Assembly (NCBI GenBank): GCA_015039365.1
Contig: WION01000010.1
Span: 682,001-746,000, forward strand
Direction: 5' to 3'
DNA length: 64,000 bases
Source of the DNA: Amanita rubescens
Taxonomy: Eukaryota; Basidiomycota; Agaricomycetes; Agaricales; Amanitaceae
In this document: positions 1 through 11,061 of the stretch, piece after piece
Position numbering within the stretch: the first letter of the stretch is position 1
Layout: the number at the start of each line of letters is the position of its first letter
The notes under the pieces: model-generated
The model's input: only the letters and a program-made list of their open reading frames with translations
The model's database searches: none
What the model was told of the DNA's origin: nothing
Translations under genes and position numbers: made by a program

Positions 1-10
1 ACGCCATTAC

Positions 11-197
11 CTGTCTTTTCTGTATGTTGATGAAAACCCCCAGCGGAATATCATAAAAGCTGAGAATCGATGGAATTCGAATATAGTGGGCAGTTGGCGA
101 AGACGCATTCTGTGGGCTGTCCAGGTTGTGGTGGAATTGGGATGATCACCTCCGAGGATTGCGCTTCAGGGCGGGAGGGGTCAGCCTGAGGATCCAT
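11..197 (-). pseudogene. First exon of a NACHT NLR (N0), rest off the left edge
   Basis: This minus-strand piece matches the first exon of the NLR at 6019-7604: it starts with MDPQAD, has the same proline/glutamine-rich stretch (PQPGQPTE) and then FAN followed by the patterned motif. The exon ends at position 11 in front of a GTAATG donor, the site used in the intact paralogue, so the NACHT part must lie beyond the window. Small indels just after FAN throw the reading frame into an early stop near position 51, so the copy is probably dead, although its total length (187 nt, phase 1) is compatible with compensating shifts. It belongs to the same subgroup as N2, N3 and N4. Confidence 0.6.
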
Positions 198-833
198 GCA
201 CTTGTAGAAGGTGTCACAGCTATGCAGCCGTGCCTTTAACAAATCGTGATAGGGTTCATTATATAAAAGCAAGTCACGTTGGCGACTTGAACAGCCTGCC
301 AGTGCCACATTTACTAATACTAGGAAAGCTAAACCCTTTATGGTTTATGAATAATAACAATATAAAATCGACATACACGCGCAGAGGCTGCTGTGCCTGA
401 CAATCAAGGTGTCATTGCTGTCACTATGGCCAGCGGCGGGTTGTAAAACATGCGCCCTTGACTCCACGCTTCCCGCTTCGTGATTCCTGGATCCCATTTC
501 TCCACCTTTTCCAGGATAACAAAGACGTGGGCAACCGTTGACGATCCAATCAAGAATTTATGGTGTCCATATATAGAGTGAGCTTGCTCCCCAGATTAGA
601 AGGGACAGGGGGCCTGTCTGTCCCATGGCGTCGTGTAACCTCGAAGGACATTCGTCGCATTATAGTGAGAATCCTGACGAGGTTTGTGGTGTGAAAAAAG
701 AGTTGATAACAGGGCACCCTGAACTAGGGTTACAGACGGCCACGATCGTTACCCGAGAATATGGCATCTATGTGTTCTCAAGCACCAATGGACAGCAGCA
801 TAGGAAACGGGGCATCTTTCTGCGACCTCTTCA
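198..833. other. Intergenic, between divergent NLR copies N0 and N1
   Basis: No gene is supported here. It separates the minus-strand first exon of N0 from the plus-strand N1 and so should contain both upstream regions. Confidence 0.5.
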
Positions 834-2469
834 ATGGCCCATCTCGGCACTTCTCACTTACACGGCGCTGATCAGACTACTCTCGGCCAACCACAAGGAC
901 ATCCTACGTATACATTCTTTCCCAATGCCCGAGACTTTAGCATCGTTGGCGCAATTTTCAATGATGTCCACCATGATCATCATGCAGAAGGGACAGGTAA
1001 TGTTGCTTATTGTCCCTCCTTGTCAGAGTCTCATCTCACGCGACTCTAGCCTTCGATGGCCTTAAATCGCATATTTCAGAGGCTGCAATGTACGACTCCT
1101 TAGCGCGTTATCCACCGCCCAAATGTCATCCCAAGACCCGCAAGAAGGTTTTAAAAATAATTTCAGACTGGATTGACGATTCATATCCCCGTCAACGTAT
1201 CATGTGGTTAAACGGCCCTGCGGGAGCTGGCAAGTCTGCTATTGCCCAAACCGTCGCTGAACGCTACAAGGACAGCCGACTAGCGGCGTCTTTCTTTTTT
1301 CCTTAGGAACAACCCAGATCGCGGTGTTGCCAGTCGTCTGTTTTTAACTCTCACATGGCAGTTGGCCACATCCATTTCCGAAACGCTCCCGTATGTTGAA
1401 TCCGCACTGAAGACAGAACGTTTACTCTATTCCAAATCCATCAACATCCAATTTGATCACCTAGTCGCGAAAATTTTCGAGAACCTCCTTCGTGATAATC
1501 CAGGACTACGACCAGAGAAGTCTCTCGTCATAATCGATGGTGTAGACGAATGTGCCACCGAACAAGACCAGAAACTTTTTCTGACGCTCATTGCAAATGC
1601 GTTGGCACGTACTAAGATCCCACTACGTTTCCTGATTTGCAGTAGACCAGAGCTGCATATCAAGGAGACGTTTGATATGAGGAACATGAAGAAGCTGACG
1701 CGCACAGTCGTATTGGACGAGAAGTTTGCACCGAATGATGACATTTGGAGATACTTGGAAGACGAACTTTTTCGCATTTTCTCGAAGCGTCACATATCAC
1801 TGCTCCCATCTGACTCAGATATTCAACATCTGGTCTCAAAAGCATCAGGTCAATTCATATATGCATCAACTGTCATCAAGTTCACCGACGATGATGACTG
1901 TAATCCCAGGAAACAACTCGATATCATATTCAAGCTTCGTCGAGTCAATTCGTCCTCGCCATATGGATCAACTCTACATTCAGATACTTTCTCAACAGCC
2001 AGACATCAAGTTGTTGAGGGACATATTTGTACTTGTAATTGCCCTTCCCCAACCCCATCCCAAATTCATTTGCCGACGTCTACGAATTAGCGAGGAGGAA
2101 TTACGACGAAAACTGCGCAAGATGCATTCGCTTCTGCAGATCTCGGATGAGGACATCATGACCTACCATCGTTCGTTGCACGACTTCTTCCAGGATAAGA
2201 AGCGTTCTGGTGAATATCACATACATCCCCTTCGAATTGCACTTGTGCGGCTTCCCGAAAAGGTTGGTCCAATTGGGAAGCAAGTGGTATCTCTTGTCCT
2301 CGGATTCTTGGAGTGGCTAGGAATCGCGGTAATAACACTTTTGTTGACAGCGAGAGTGACCATGTTCCCACTGTTTGTAATTCCGGGTATGTTCTATGCT
2401 AATAGGCATGATGGATTTAGCCTTGACGATTTCGTTGCCTTCATTTTGTGGTATCCATTTAATGCATGA
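834..2469 (+). pseudogene. NACHT NLR N1, broken by two frameshifts
   Basis: The only near-complete NLR on the plus strand. Exon 1 (834-996) encodes the patterned motif (FFPNARDFSIVGAIFNDV); a 53-nt intron (997-1049, GTAATG..TAG) in phase 1 follows. The second exon has Walker A GPAGAGKSAIAQT, Walker B SLVIIDGVDEC and the sensor-like stretch PLRFLICSRPE. An extra C near 1301, just after the ASFFF codons, shifts the frame. Loss of eight bases at 1965/1966, between SPY and DQLYIQILS when compared with N6, shifts it again. Past the second break the protein would end with two hydrophobic segments around 2290-2400. The N5, N6 and N7 subgroup is closest by motif. Two independent lesions make a functional full-length product unlikely. 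Confidence 0.85.
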
Positions 2470-2931
2470 TGATGTTGGTCAAGACGCAAAGTAATTAAAC
2501 ACTCTGTTAAACATGTTCTTCAACCTGCCTTGCAATTCAGGGCAGACGGCAACAGAAGGCACCAGTACTAATATATATATGACATTGGCGTCACGTAGTA
2601 GCTACGTACAAACTTTTGAACGCGTGTCGGTCACCTCTCCATTTTATATGATACCTACCATATGCTCTGGCATATCACATGTGCCAAATGTGGCCGCAAG
2701 ACAGGTACGAAGTGTAGTACACTGGAAGGTGTCTGGTGGAAAGAAAGGGACGTGGGAGGAAGAGATGGGCCTAATGGCGCCGTACTTCATACCCGCTGTA
2801 AATTTTAATTAATTGTTATATAGATATGTATACGGTATTCAGTAAATGTTCATTTGCAGAGTTCCATAGCGAATAATGGTAACATAAGAGGGACCTCCAA
2901 TCGGATCTGAAATTCAAGGAGACCACAAAAG
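2470..2931. other. Intergenic, 3' ends of N1 and N2 face each other
   Basis: Convergent ends of two NLR copies. AT-rich; nothing recognisable seen. Confidence 0.5.
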
Positions 2932-4635
2932 CTATACAGCTGGATCCGTATTTCGCTTCCAAACTCCTTGATCAGAGGCCCATTCTCCGTTCCGCCATGT
3001 TCGCGCCACTAAAAACAAGAGTACTGTCACTGGTACTGCTATGAGAAGTACGGCGCCTGCTAGCGTGCCTTTGGTGCCCATTACCCCAAGGATTAACAGC
3101 ATTCCCACCGGTGAGCACATGAGCCCTCCTGCTATCAGGATTTTACCCCCGTGCTTTGTCTTGAACCTATCAATGCTCCACGGCAGTCGCACCAGTGTCA
3201 CCCGCACAGGATGAATGTAATATTTCCCTGCGCGCTCCTTGTCCTGAAAGAAATCGCGTAACGAAAGATGATAAGCTTCGATTGCGACATCCGAGATATT
3301 CAGAATTGAGTGCATCCTTCGTAGACCCGGCTCCAAATCCTCTTTTCTCACCCGTAGACGTCGACAAACAAACTCAACATCCACTCGGCCGAGCGCGATA
3401 ACGAGCACAAATACATCTCTCAACAACCGAACGTTTTGCTGTTGTGAAAGTATTTGGATGTAAAGTTGGTCTAGTGGAGTATATGGGGAGATTGGATTGG
3501 CTCGACGGTGCTTTAAGATAATTTCAAGCTGTTTTTGGATATTGCGATCTTGATTGTCGACGTACTTGATGATAGTCGATGCATATATGAATTGACCCGA
3601 CGCTTCTGAAACCAGGCGATTGATAATATCTGCCTCGGGCAGAGAAAACGAGATTCTGCGTCCCGTGAAAATGCGGGAGAATTCGTCTTCCAGGTATTTC
3701 CGAATGTCACCATTCGGCTCTAAATGCTTTCGTCCAACACGAGGACACGCGTAATTACGTTTCATATTGTTCATGTTGAACGTCTCCTGGATATGAGGTT
3801 CTGGTCTGCTACTGATGAGGAAACGTAAAGGGATCCTCCGAGATGCCAATTCATTCTCAATGAGTGTTAGGAAAGTTTTCTGGTCTTGGTCAGAATCGAC
3901 ATTCGTCTAAGGCATCAACGATGACAGAGCCCTTCTCTGGACGTAGGCCAGGTTCATTGCGGAGAAGCAACTCGAAGGCTTTCATGAAGAGTCGGATTGA
4001 ATTGGACATTAATGGATTTAGCATGGATCGAAGCGCTCTGCCTTTAACGTAGATTCGAGGTGTGGACGTAGTTTGGGAATGGATGTGGCTAGTTGCCATG
4101 CGAGTGTTAGAAACAGTGGGTCCAAAACACCGCGGTCCGATGTGTTCCTCTGGAAAAAGAAAGATGCTGCTAGGTGTGTGCCTCTCACAGTGTTCAGCGA
4201 TGGTTTGAGCAATGGCAGATTTTCCAGTTCCAGCGGGACCGCTCAGCCAGAAGATACGCTGGGGTGGGATCTGGGTCGTTGATCCAATCTGTAATTGTCT
4301 TCAAAACCCGTACCCGGGTTCCGGGATGGCACCGGGGCGGAGGAGAACCGTGCCCTTGAATCGTAGGAAGCATCTTCCGAGGATGAACTTTTGAAGTTTT
4401 TCAAGTTCTAATAGTGACACATTATTATATTTTTCAGGACGATAGAGAAAGCGGTATAACGCCATTACCTGTTCTTTCTGTATGTTGATGAAAATCCCCG
4501 CGGATATCATAGAACCGAGGATTGTGAAGCTCAAAATGGTGAGCGTTGGCGAAGAATCCCATCTGTAGGTTGTGGTGAAATTGGGATGATTACCTCTGAG
4601 GGTTGCGCTTCCGGAAGGTCAGCCTGAGCATCCAT
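2932..4635 (-). pseudogene. NACHT NLR N2, multiply frameshifted sister of N3
   Basis: Reads as a near copy of N3 in the same orientation, but with many single-base indels. One extra base in exon 1 follows PQPTDG. Another sits at the start of exon 2 near LQKFI. The region before and across the P-loop is broken again, one base is gained near 3897 (before the Walker B region), and two are gained near 3720-3735. The segment 2932-3849 stays open for 305 codons and still shows PLRFLISSRPE, the conserved YHLSLRDFFQDKERAGKYYIHP-type region and a tail with two hydrophobic segments (around residues 220-290 of that ORF). Relative to N3 this is a dead tandem duplicate. Confidence 0.85.
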
Positions 4636-4762
4636 CCAGTCGTAGAAGATGCAGATACGGGCTCAAGCTCAAGTGCCATGTCCGGAAGTGAGTCGAAGGC
4701 TGTCAAAGGATGTCCTATTTACATATATTTACGGCTTGTCTTCGGCATAGTTCGCGAACGGC

Positions 4763-4894
4763 CGCTGTGTCCAAGTGCCCTTTCAGAGGCTGCAAATGCA
4801 ATACACGACTTCTTAGCGCGTTATCCACTGTTCCTATGTCATCCCGGACCCGCGAAAAGGTTTTGAAGACGATTTCAGACTGGATTAACCCGAT
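4763..4894 (+). pseudogene. Truncated NLR relic (pre-NACHT linker only)
   Basis: About 130 bp on the plus strand match the linker that precedes the NACHT P-loop in N1 (SEAA..HDFLARYP..CHPG..K..K..SDW), with one frameshift after CHPG. Similarity stops abruptly at about 4894, just before the P-loop would start, where unrelated sequence begins. It is a fragment of a further NLR copy, orientation opposite to its neighbours N2 and N3. Confidence 0.65.
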
Positions 4895-6018
4895 ATGTTC
4901 GAGCTCTCTAGTGGCGACGTTAATCCCCGAGGCAACTCGGCGGGATTTTCTGATCGACTGGTCGATAGAGAGAGCACAAGTGCGGATCTTCAAGTTGTCA
5001 AAGGCCACCGCTCCGCCCTTTATGGTGGCCAACCACTCGGACATAACAGATGTAGCGGCGGCCTTGGGGCCCACTCGGGAAGTTGTTGACGGGTCTCCTC
5101 GGGGGCAGGGCCGATCCTGACAACCCCTCCCGAGTGTAACTTCATGGGAGGCTAGACATGTCAAATTTGACTCGCTTTGGACCTAAGGAATCCGTCGTCA
5201 GGGTTATCTTCCTCCCACCAGGACCGCCCGTTTCCTGGGTTCAAACCTGTCCAACTAGTCACTAACCGCCTTTTCTGTCCACCAGACACAGTGCAAGCTG
5301 CACTTCGTAAACGTCTTGCGCCCATATATTGGATCACTTCTATGAGACTATGGCTCTGCTACGAGTCTAGGCGAGTGCCACCGCATCAGGAGACGTTGAA
5401 GCTACCCCAATTCCTTGATGGACTGAACAGGGAACTTGTCAAACGACAAGTGCCTGGACACGCCCCTAATGACACCATCGCGCTGCTCCAGCGACTGGCC
5501 GGCCTAAGCAACCAAACAGGATCGCCATCGACCTCACCCAGGCTCACTCACCGTCCAATGTGGGCCTGCCTTTCGGGCGTATACCCGACGTGTCTCAGTA
5601 CTCAATATTCAGTCCCCACGCCCGTTTGGAGCCAAAGGTGTCGTGGGCGACCACCATACGGGTCGAGGGTAGGCGGTTGTGTCTTCTGGTCATGTGGTGG
5701 AAGCAAGTAAACAAGGCATCCTCCAACGTGCACCTTTAGTGACATGACGATCGTGCCATGCTTGTCCTTACATGATCTGGCCGGCAGACTCTATCATGCC
5801 CTTGCTAATTCAAAAGTCCCTAGGCACTTCATACGCAGTATAAAGATATGTATACCATATATAAAATACTCTATTCAATAAATGTCCCTTCACCCCAAAA
5901 GCCATACAGCCGGATCATGTTTCGCTTTGAAATGCCTTTCTTAGAGGCCTTTTGCATTCGCTGAACATCAAAATCAAGATTACTGTCGTTGGTGCTGCTG
6001 TGGCAAATAAAAAGCCTG
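4895..6018. other. Unexplained insert between NLR copies
   Basis: Higher-GC sequence than its flanks, beginning exactly where the NLR relic is cut. The plus strand has an open stretch of 177 codons at 5177-5710 and the minus strand one at 4715-5164, neither with a recognisable domain. It could be part of a mobile element or another displaced gene; no terminal repeats were identified by eye. The last 150 bp are AT-rich 3' flank of N3. Confidence 0.35.
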
Positions 6019-7604
6019 CTACCGCGGCTTGGTGTACAGTATTCCCATCGAGAACAATAGCGACACCAAAAATACTCCCATAAACATCGTGAAGAATATC
6101 GTCGTTTTGAATCCCTCACGGTTCTTTGTCATAAACCTGTGAATGTTCTGTGGCAGGCGCACCAGTTTCACCCGCGTAGGATGAATGTAATACTTCCCTG
6201 CGCGCTTCTTGTCCTGAAGGAAATCACGTAACGAAAGATGATAGGCCTCGATTGCGACATCTGAAATATTCAGAATTGAGTGCATCCTGTGTAGATCCGG
6301 CTCCAGATCCTCTTTGCTCATCCGTAAGCGTCGACAGACGAACCCAATATCCACTCGACCGAGCGCAATAACAAGCACAAATACATCTCTCAACACCCGT
6401 ACGTTCGGCTGTTGCGAAAGTATTTCGGTGTAAAGTTGGTCTAGTAGGGTATATGGAGAGGTTGGATAGGTTCGACGGTGCTTTAAGATAATATCAAGCT
6501 GCTTTCGGGGATTGCGATCTTCATTGTCGACGAACTTGATGACAGTCGATGCATATATGAATTGACCCGACGCTTCTGAAACCAGGCGATTGATGATATC
6601 TGCATCAGGTGGAGAAAGCGAGATTCTGCGTCCGGTGAAAATTCGGGAGAATTCGTCTTCCAGGTATTTCCGAATGTCACCATTCGGTCTAAATGTTTCG
6701 TCCAACACGAGGACACGCGTAATACGTTTCATACTGTTCATGTTAAATGCCTTCTGGATATGAGGTTCTGGTCTGCTACTGATAAGGAAACGTAGAGGGA
6801 TCCTCCGAGATGCCAATTCATTCTCAATGAGTGTTAGGAAAGTTTTCTGGTCTTGGTCAGAGTCACATTCGTCTAAGGCATCAACGATGACGAGGTACTT
6901 CTCTGGACGTAGGCCGGGCTCATTGCGGAGGAGCAACTCGAAGACTTTCATAAAGAACCGGTTGAATTGAACATTGATGGATTTAGCATGGATTGAACGT
7001 TCCGCTTTTAACGTAGATTCGAGGTATGGGCGTAGTTTAGGAATGGATGTGGCTAGTTGCCATGCGAGCGTTAGAAACAGTCGATCCAAAACGCCGCGGT
7101 CAGATGTATTCCTCTGGAAAAAGAAAGATGCTGCTAGATGTGTGCCCTCGCAGTGTTCAGCGACGGTTTGAGCAATGGCAGATTTTCCGGCTCCAGCGGG
7201 ACCGCTCAACCAAAAGATACGCTGAGGCGCATCACGGTCGTTGATCCAATCTGTAATTGTCTTCAAAACCCGTACCCGGGTTCCGGGATGGCACCGGGGT
7301 GGAGGAAAGCGTGCCCTTGAATCGTAGGAAGCATCCTCCGAGATGAACTTTTGAAGTTCATCAAATTCTAGCACATTCCTCAGGACGATAGAGAAGGTCT
7401 AATGCTCGTCAAGCCATTACCTGTTTTTTCTGTATGTTGATGAAAACCCCCACGTATATCATAAAACCGAGAATGATTGATTTCAAAATGGTGGGCGTTG
7501 GCGAAGGACCCATCTGTAGGCTGTCCCGGTTGTGGTGAAATTGGGATGATTATGTCCGAGGGTTGCGCTTCTGGAAGGTGGGAGGGGCTAGCCTGGGCAT
7601 CCAT
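6019..7604 (-). CDS. NACHT-domain NLR-like protein N3 (intact)
   Basis: Two exons, 7421-7604 and 6019-7367, joined across a 53-nt intron (GTAATG..CTAG) in phase 1, give 510 residues. Exon 1 carries the patterned motif FANAHHFEINHSRFYDIRG followed by histidines. The second exon holds Walker A GPAGAGKSAIAQT (about residue 110), Walker B YLVIVDALDEC and PLRFLISSRPEPH, as expected for STAND NTPases of the NACHT class, which oligomerise on activation in NLR immune and heterokaryon-incompatibility proteins. No sensor repeats follow. The conserved region ending near KKRAGKYYIHPTRV leads to a short tail with one hydrophobic segment (TTIFFTMFMGVFLVSLLF). The start is set by alignment with N0, N2 and N4. 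Ligand and effector are unknown. Confidence 0.85.
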
Positions 7605-8617
7605 CCGGTTGTAAAAAATGCAGGTACGCCTCTAGTAAGCGGTTGAACAGGAACGGCATGTGCTTCACCCACATTTACCAGTAAAACTAAACTCTTTTAG
7701 TTATAATTCCACAAGAACCTTCTGTCCTTGTTCTGCCACGTATGCAGCCGTTGAGGATCCGATTAGGAACTTACTGTCTCGTCTAATCCGTTTGTCTCCA
7801 CGTGTGCTTCCCAGATTGGAAGGTAGTTCCTGCGTCGACAGGGCTAACAATTTTGAACGGGTGGGGCAATGTGAGAATGGAGGGTGGAATTCTTGAGGAT
7901 AAAATTAGGGTGCCTTGGGAGTGTTCTAGACGGAGATGTAGGGTTATAATTGCACAGTGGGAGGCCAACGCGCGGGTATGAGCAAGAAAACTGACGAACG
8001 ATGTTTGAGCCTCGGTTATGTTAGGATGATGTCTAATGGTACTTGACGTTGCGCAAGGTCAGGCAAGTGTCATGTCCTGTGATGAAGATTTATGTAAGAA
8101 TAAACAAACAACGATAAAAGATCGAAAATACTTGATCACCTATCACAGGAGACCCCAACCGACGACGGTGACAACAAAACACAACTTTGCAAAGTTCTAC
8201 GGACCTAAGTCGACAAAGGACGGATGAAAACAGATCTTGAGATGATTTGCATCTGCCTCTTGCATTGCCAGGGCCCAGCATCGAGGCATTAAACCATAGA
8301 AACGACAACCCGTCCCTACAATGGTGGGGCATCAAATCCAATGCTAATCACTGACCTTTTATTTTAACGTGCATTTGGTCGACCAAGAGGTCTTAAGCCC
8401 AGGGCCCACGGCAAGGGAGCACGAGGAATTTCACCTTCCCTGGGAACTACCTACGAGTATCGTAAAGGTATCGTAAGAAGAAAAAAAGAAAGACGAAGAG
8501 AAAATGGGTCAAGGAACCGTGAATAGCAAGTCTGGCCAGGACTTCCATTCACGAGCTCCCATCATCCCCGCTCGAACGACATGCCTGGCCAGGGTGCGTT
8601 CGAGACAATTACATTGC
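7605..8617. other. Intergenic upstream of N3
   Basis: Nothing with coding support. It contains the 5' flank of N3 and runs into the tandem-repeat block. Confidence 0.45.
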
Positions 8618-10330
8618 CGCGCGGCAATACCGTGACTGAAAACCTGTAAAAACTAGCGGTGTCATAAATGAGATACATTGGGCGGTCCATTGAATCCACA
8701 AACCAAAGCCAGCTCTGAAGGTGTTCTACTGCCGCTGTTGACCAAGTCACCCCGGTGCAATGCAAGACGGAGATCTATCCGGCAATCAGCTGAGTGTCGA
8801 CAGACGAAACGAAGAGGTAAAATTGAAGAAATCACCGGGTCCAGCGTCATCCAGATTTGCTTCTTATCAACAAGATCCTTGCCCCTGCTTTTGATTGTTG
8901 CATTCATTGCCCCGCCGTCGCCCGCGCAGATATGACGTTCACCTGGAAAGACTATTTGTAAAGATTAGCCGCAAAAAACTCGGGCAAGACAAAAGGAAAT
9001 GGAGAAGCGGTGCCCCGCCGTCGCCCGCCTAATTTTGACGTTCGCCCATGAAGAAGATCTAGCCGCAAAGAAACTTGATGAGACGAAAAACAGAGAAGCG
9101 CAAACAAGACCTTTTTCCTTTTCCTTTTTGTTTCACGGTTTTTTTCGAATTTTTTAGGACCAGATATGGGAATCGTCTAGTTCCCAAGAAAGAAGTGAAG
9201 ATAAGAAGCAGAAGGCAGAGAGGAAACGGAAAGAAGCGAAAAGAAGACTTTTTTTTCCTTTTAATTCTTTTTTCTTTTTTTTCTTCTTGTTTTACGGAAT
9301 TTTGACCTTTTTTCGGGTTTTTCGGGACTAGATATGGGTATTGCGAGAATCGTCTCGCCTAGTTCCCAGGAAAGAAGTGAAGATAAGAAGCAGAAGGCAG
9401 AGAGGAAACGGAAAGAAGCGAAAAGAAGACTTTTTTTCCTTTTAATTTTTCTTTTTTTTTCTCTTGTTTTACGGAATTTTGACCTTTTTTCGGGTTTTTC
9501 GGGACTAGATATGGGTATTGCGAGAATCGTCTCGCCTAGTTCCCAGGAAAGAAGTGAAGAAAAAAACCAAGAACGCAGAGATGAGACGGAAATATACCCC
9601 GGCGCCGCGAGACCGCAACTGAAGACCTAGGAAAGCTAGCGGTGCCAATGGCTGAAGATGCTTCGACCGAGCATAATCGTCATCCAATGAAGCAAGACGA
9701 AGATCTATCCGTCAATCAGCCGAACGTCCACAGATGAAACGAAGAGACAAGATTAAAGGAGTCACCGGCTCCAGCGTCTTCCACAATTGCTGCGTTTCAA
9801 CACGATTTTGGCACCTGCTTTCGATTGTTGGATTTATTGCCCCCCGCCGTCGCCGCCTAGATTCGACGTTCACCCGGAAAGGACATCTGCAAAAATTGGC
9901 CGCAACAAACGTGGAAGAGAAAGCGGACATAGAGAAGCAATGCCCCACCGTCGCACACCTCAATTTCAATAACGTTTGCCGCAGGAGATCTGGTAAGATT
10001 AACCGCGACAAGAAATAGAGAAGCGGTGCACCGCCGTCGCCCGCCTAGATTCGACGTTCGCTCGCAAAGGAGATCCGTAAAAGTTGGCCGGTACAATGGA
10101 CAAAACGAAGAGAGAGAGAAAAGGGAGAAGGAGCGCAAACAAAAACTTTTTTTTTTCTTTTTAATTTTTTAATCTTTTTTTTGGTTTTCACGGAATTTTG
10201 ACTTTTTTTCTGGTTTTTGGGGACTAGATAAGGGTATTTTGAGAGTCGCCTCTCCTAGTTCCCGAGAAAGAAATGAAGATGAGAAACAAAAAGGCAGAGA
10301 TAGAATGGAAATATACGCCAGTGAGCGTTT
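8618..10330. repeat. Nested tandem-repeat block
   Basis: At least three repeat layers are visible. First, a unit of about 177 bp with a purine-rich core (GAAAGAAGTGAAGA) and T-runs occurs around 9144, 9297 and 9474 and again near 10190. Second, a unit of about 95-100 bp with the core CCGCCGTCGCCCGCC and TTCACC/TTCGC occurs around 8905, 9005, 9837, 9940 and 10025. Third, the stretch 8760-8940 is repeated at 9690-9885, so most of the block looks like an older duplication of about 0.9-1 kb. Open frames inside (for example 9075-9305 and 9334-9630) are products of the repeats. No terminal inverted repeats or transposase were found. Confidence 0.75.
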
Positions 10331-11061
10331 TTGTTTTGATCAACGACAAATTTGGTCAGGATTCGCGCCCTCTGCTTCGCGCCATGCAGCACCGCAATAC
10401 GATTTCAGTGATGGCTTGACCAGAGCGCATCACTTCCATCATATGCGAGCCACAAGTTCCGGCAACGAGGCAAGGCCAATCTATGACATTGACATCAGAA
10501 GAGGGCACTGGGAATAACACTTGCCAACAGCGATCCTCTCTGAGGTACGAATCCAAATTGACAGCAGGAGTGAGGTGCGGGATGGATAGGATTGTGATAA
10601 TTGCCAACCTGGCTCTGGGATCGCCAATTCCAAAGCCCTAGACGTCAGCGCCACTACGCGGGCAATGTGGAAACAGAACCATAACAAACAACTTACGCGC
10701 CGCCGATCGCCAGTCGCCAGTCGCCAGTGCCTCGAGAGACAAGAAACCAGGCCGAGTCCAGGATGTCCACAGAAATCCGACGCAGCAGCAGCAAGAGCAA
10801 AGCAAGAGTCACCGAAAGAGCCCCAAGCAGTAAGTCGCCCAAAGTAAGTTTGCAGAGTGGCCTGATGACCAGCTGAGGCCACGAGCGGCAGCACAAGCAA
10901 TGGAGATGTTGCCAGAAAGCTACAGCCTTCAGCGAAAACGCAAAACGAGTTAACTCACCACGGCAAATGTAGTTGTTATCCCGCGCTCGGCGGATCTAGA
11001 GAACAGGAGTGAGAATTCGAAGGGAACGGGAAGATATGAATGTAAACTCGACCACTCACCA
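10331..11061. other. Intergenic or 3' part of the minus-strand gene
   Basis: Possible GT-AG introns at the 3' side of the gene at 11062-12297 could extend it into 10930-11061. No protein similarity was recognised further left. Confidence 0.35.

Noticed and set aside
1457..1777. Antisense open frame through N1 (and similar ones in all NLR copies)
   Set aside because: It mirrors the NACHT codons on the other strand and recurs in every copy at the same place; a shadow of the real gene.
5177..5710. 177-codon open frame
   Set aside because: No domain, no start context and no paralogue; kept only as part of the unexplained insert.
9075..9630. Lys/Arg/Phe-rich open frames
   Set aside because: Produced by the purine/pyrimidine tandem repeats; no protein features.
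8618..10330. CRISPR-like direct repeats
   Set aside because: Units are long, tandem and degenerate with no unique spacers, and the DNA is eukaryotic.
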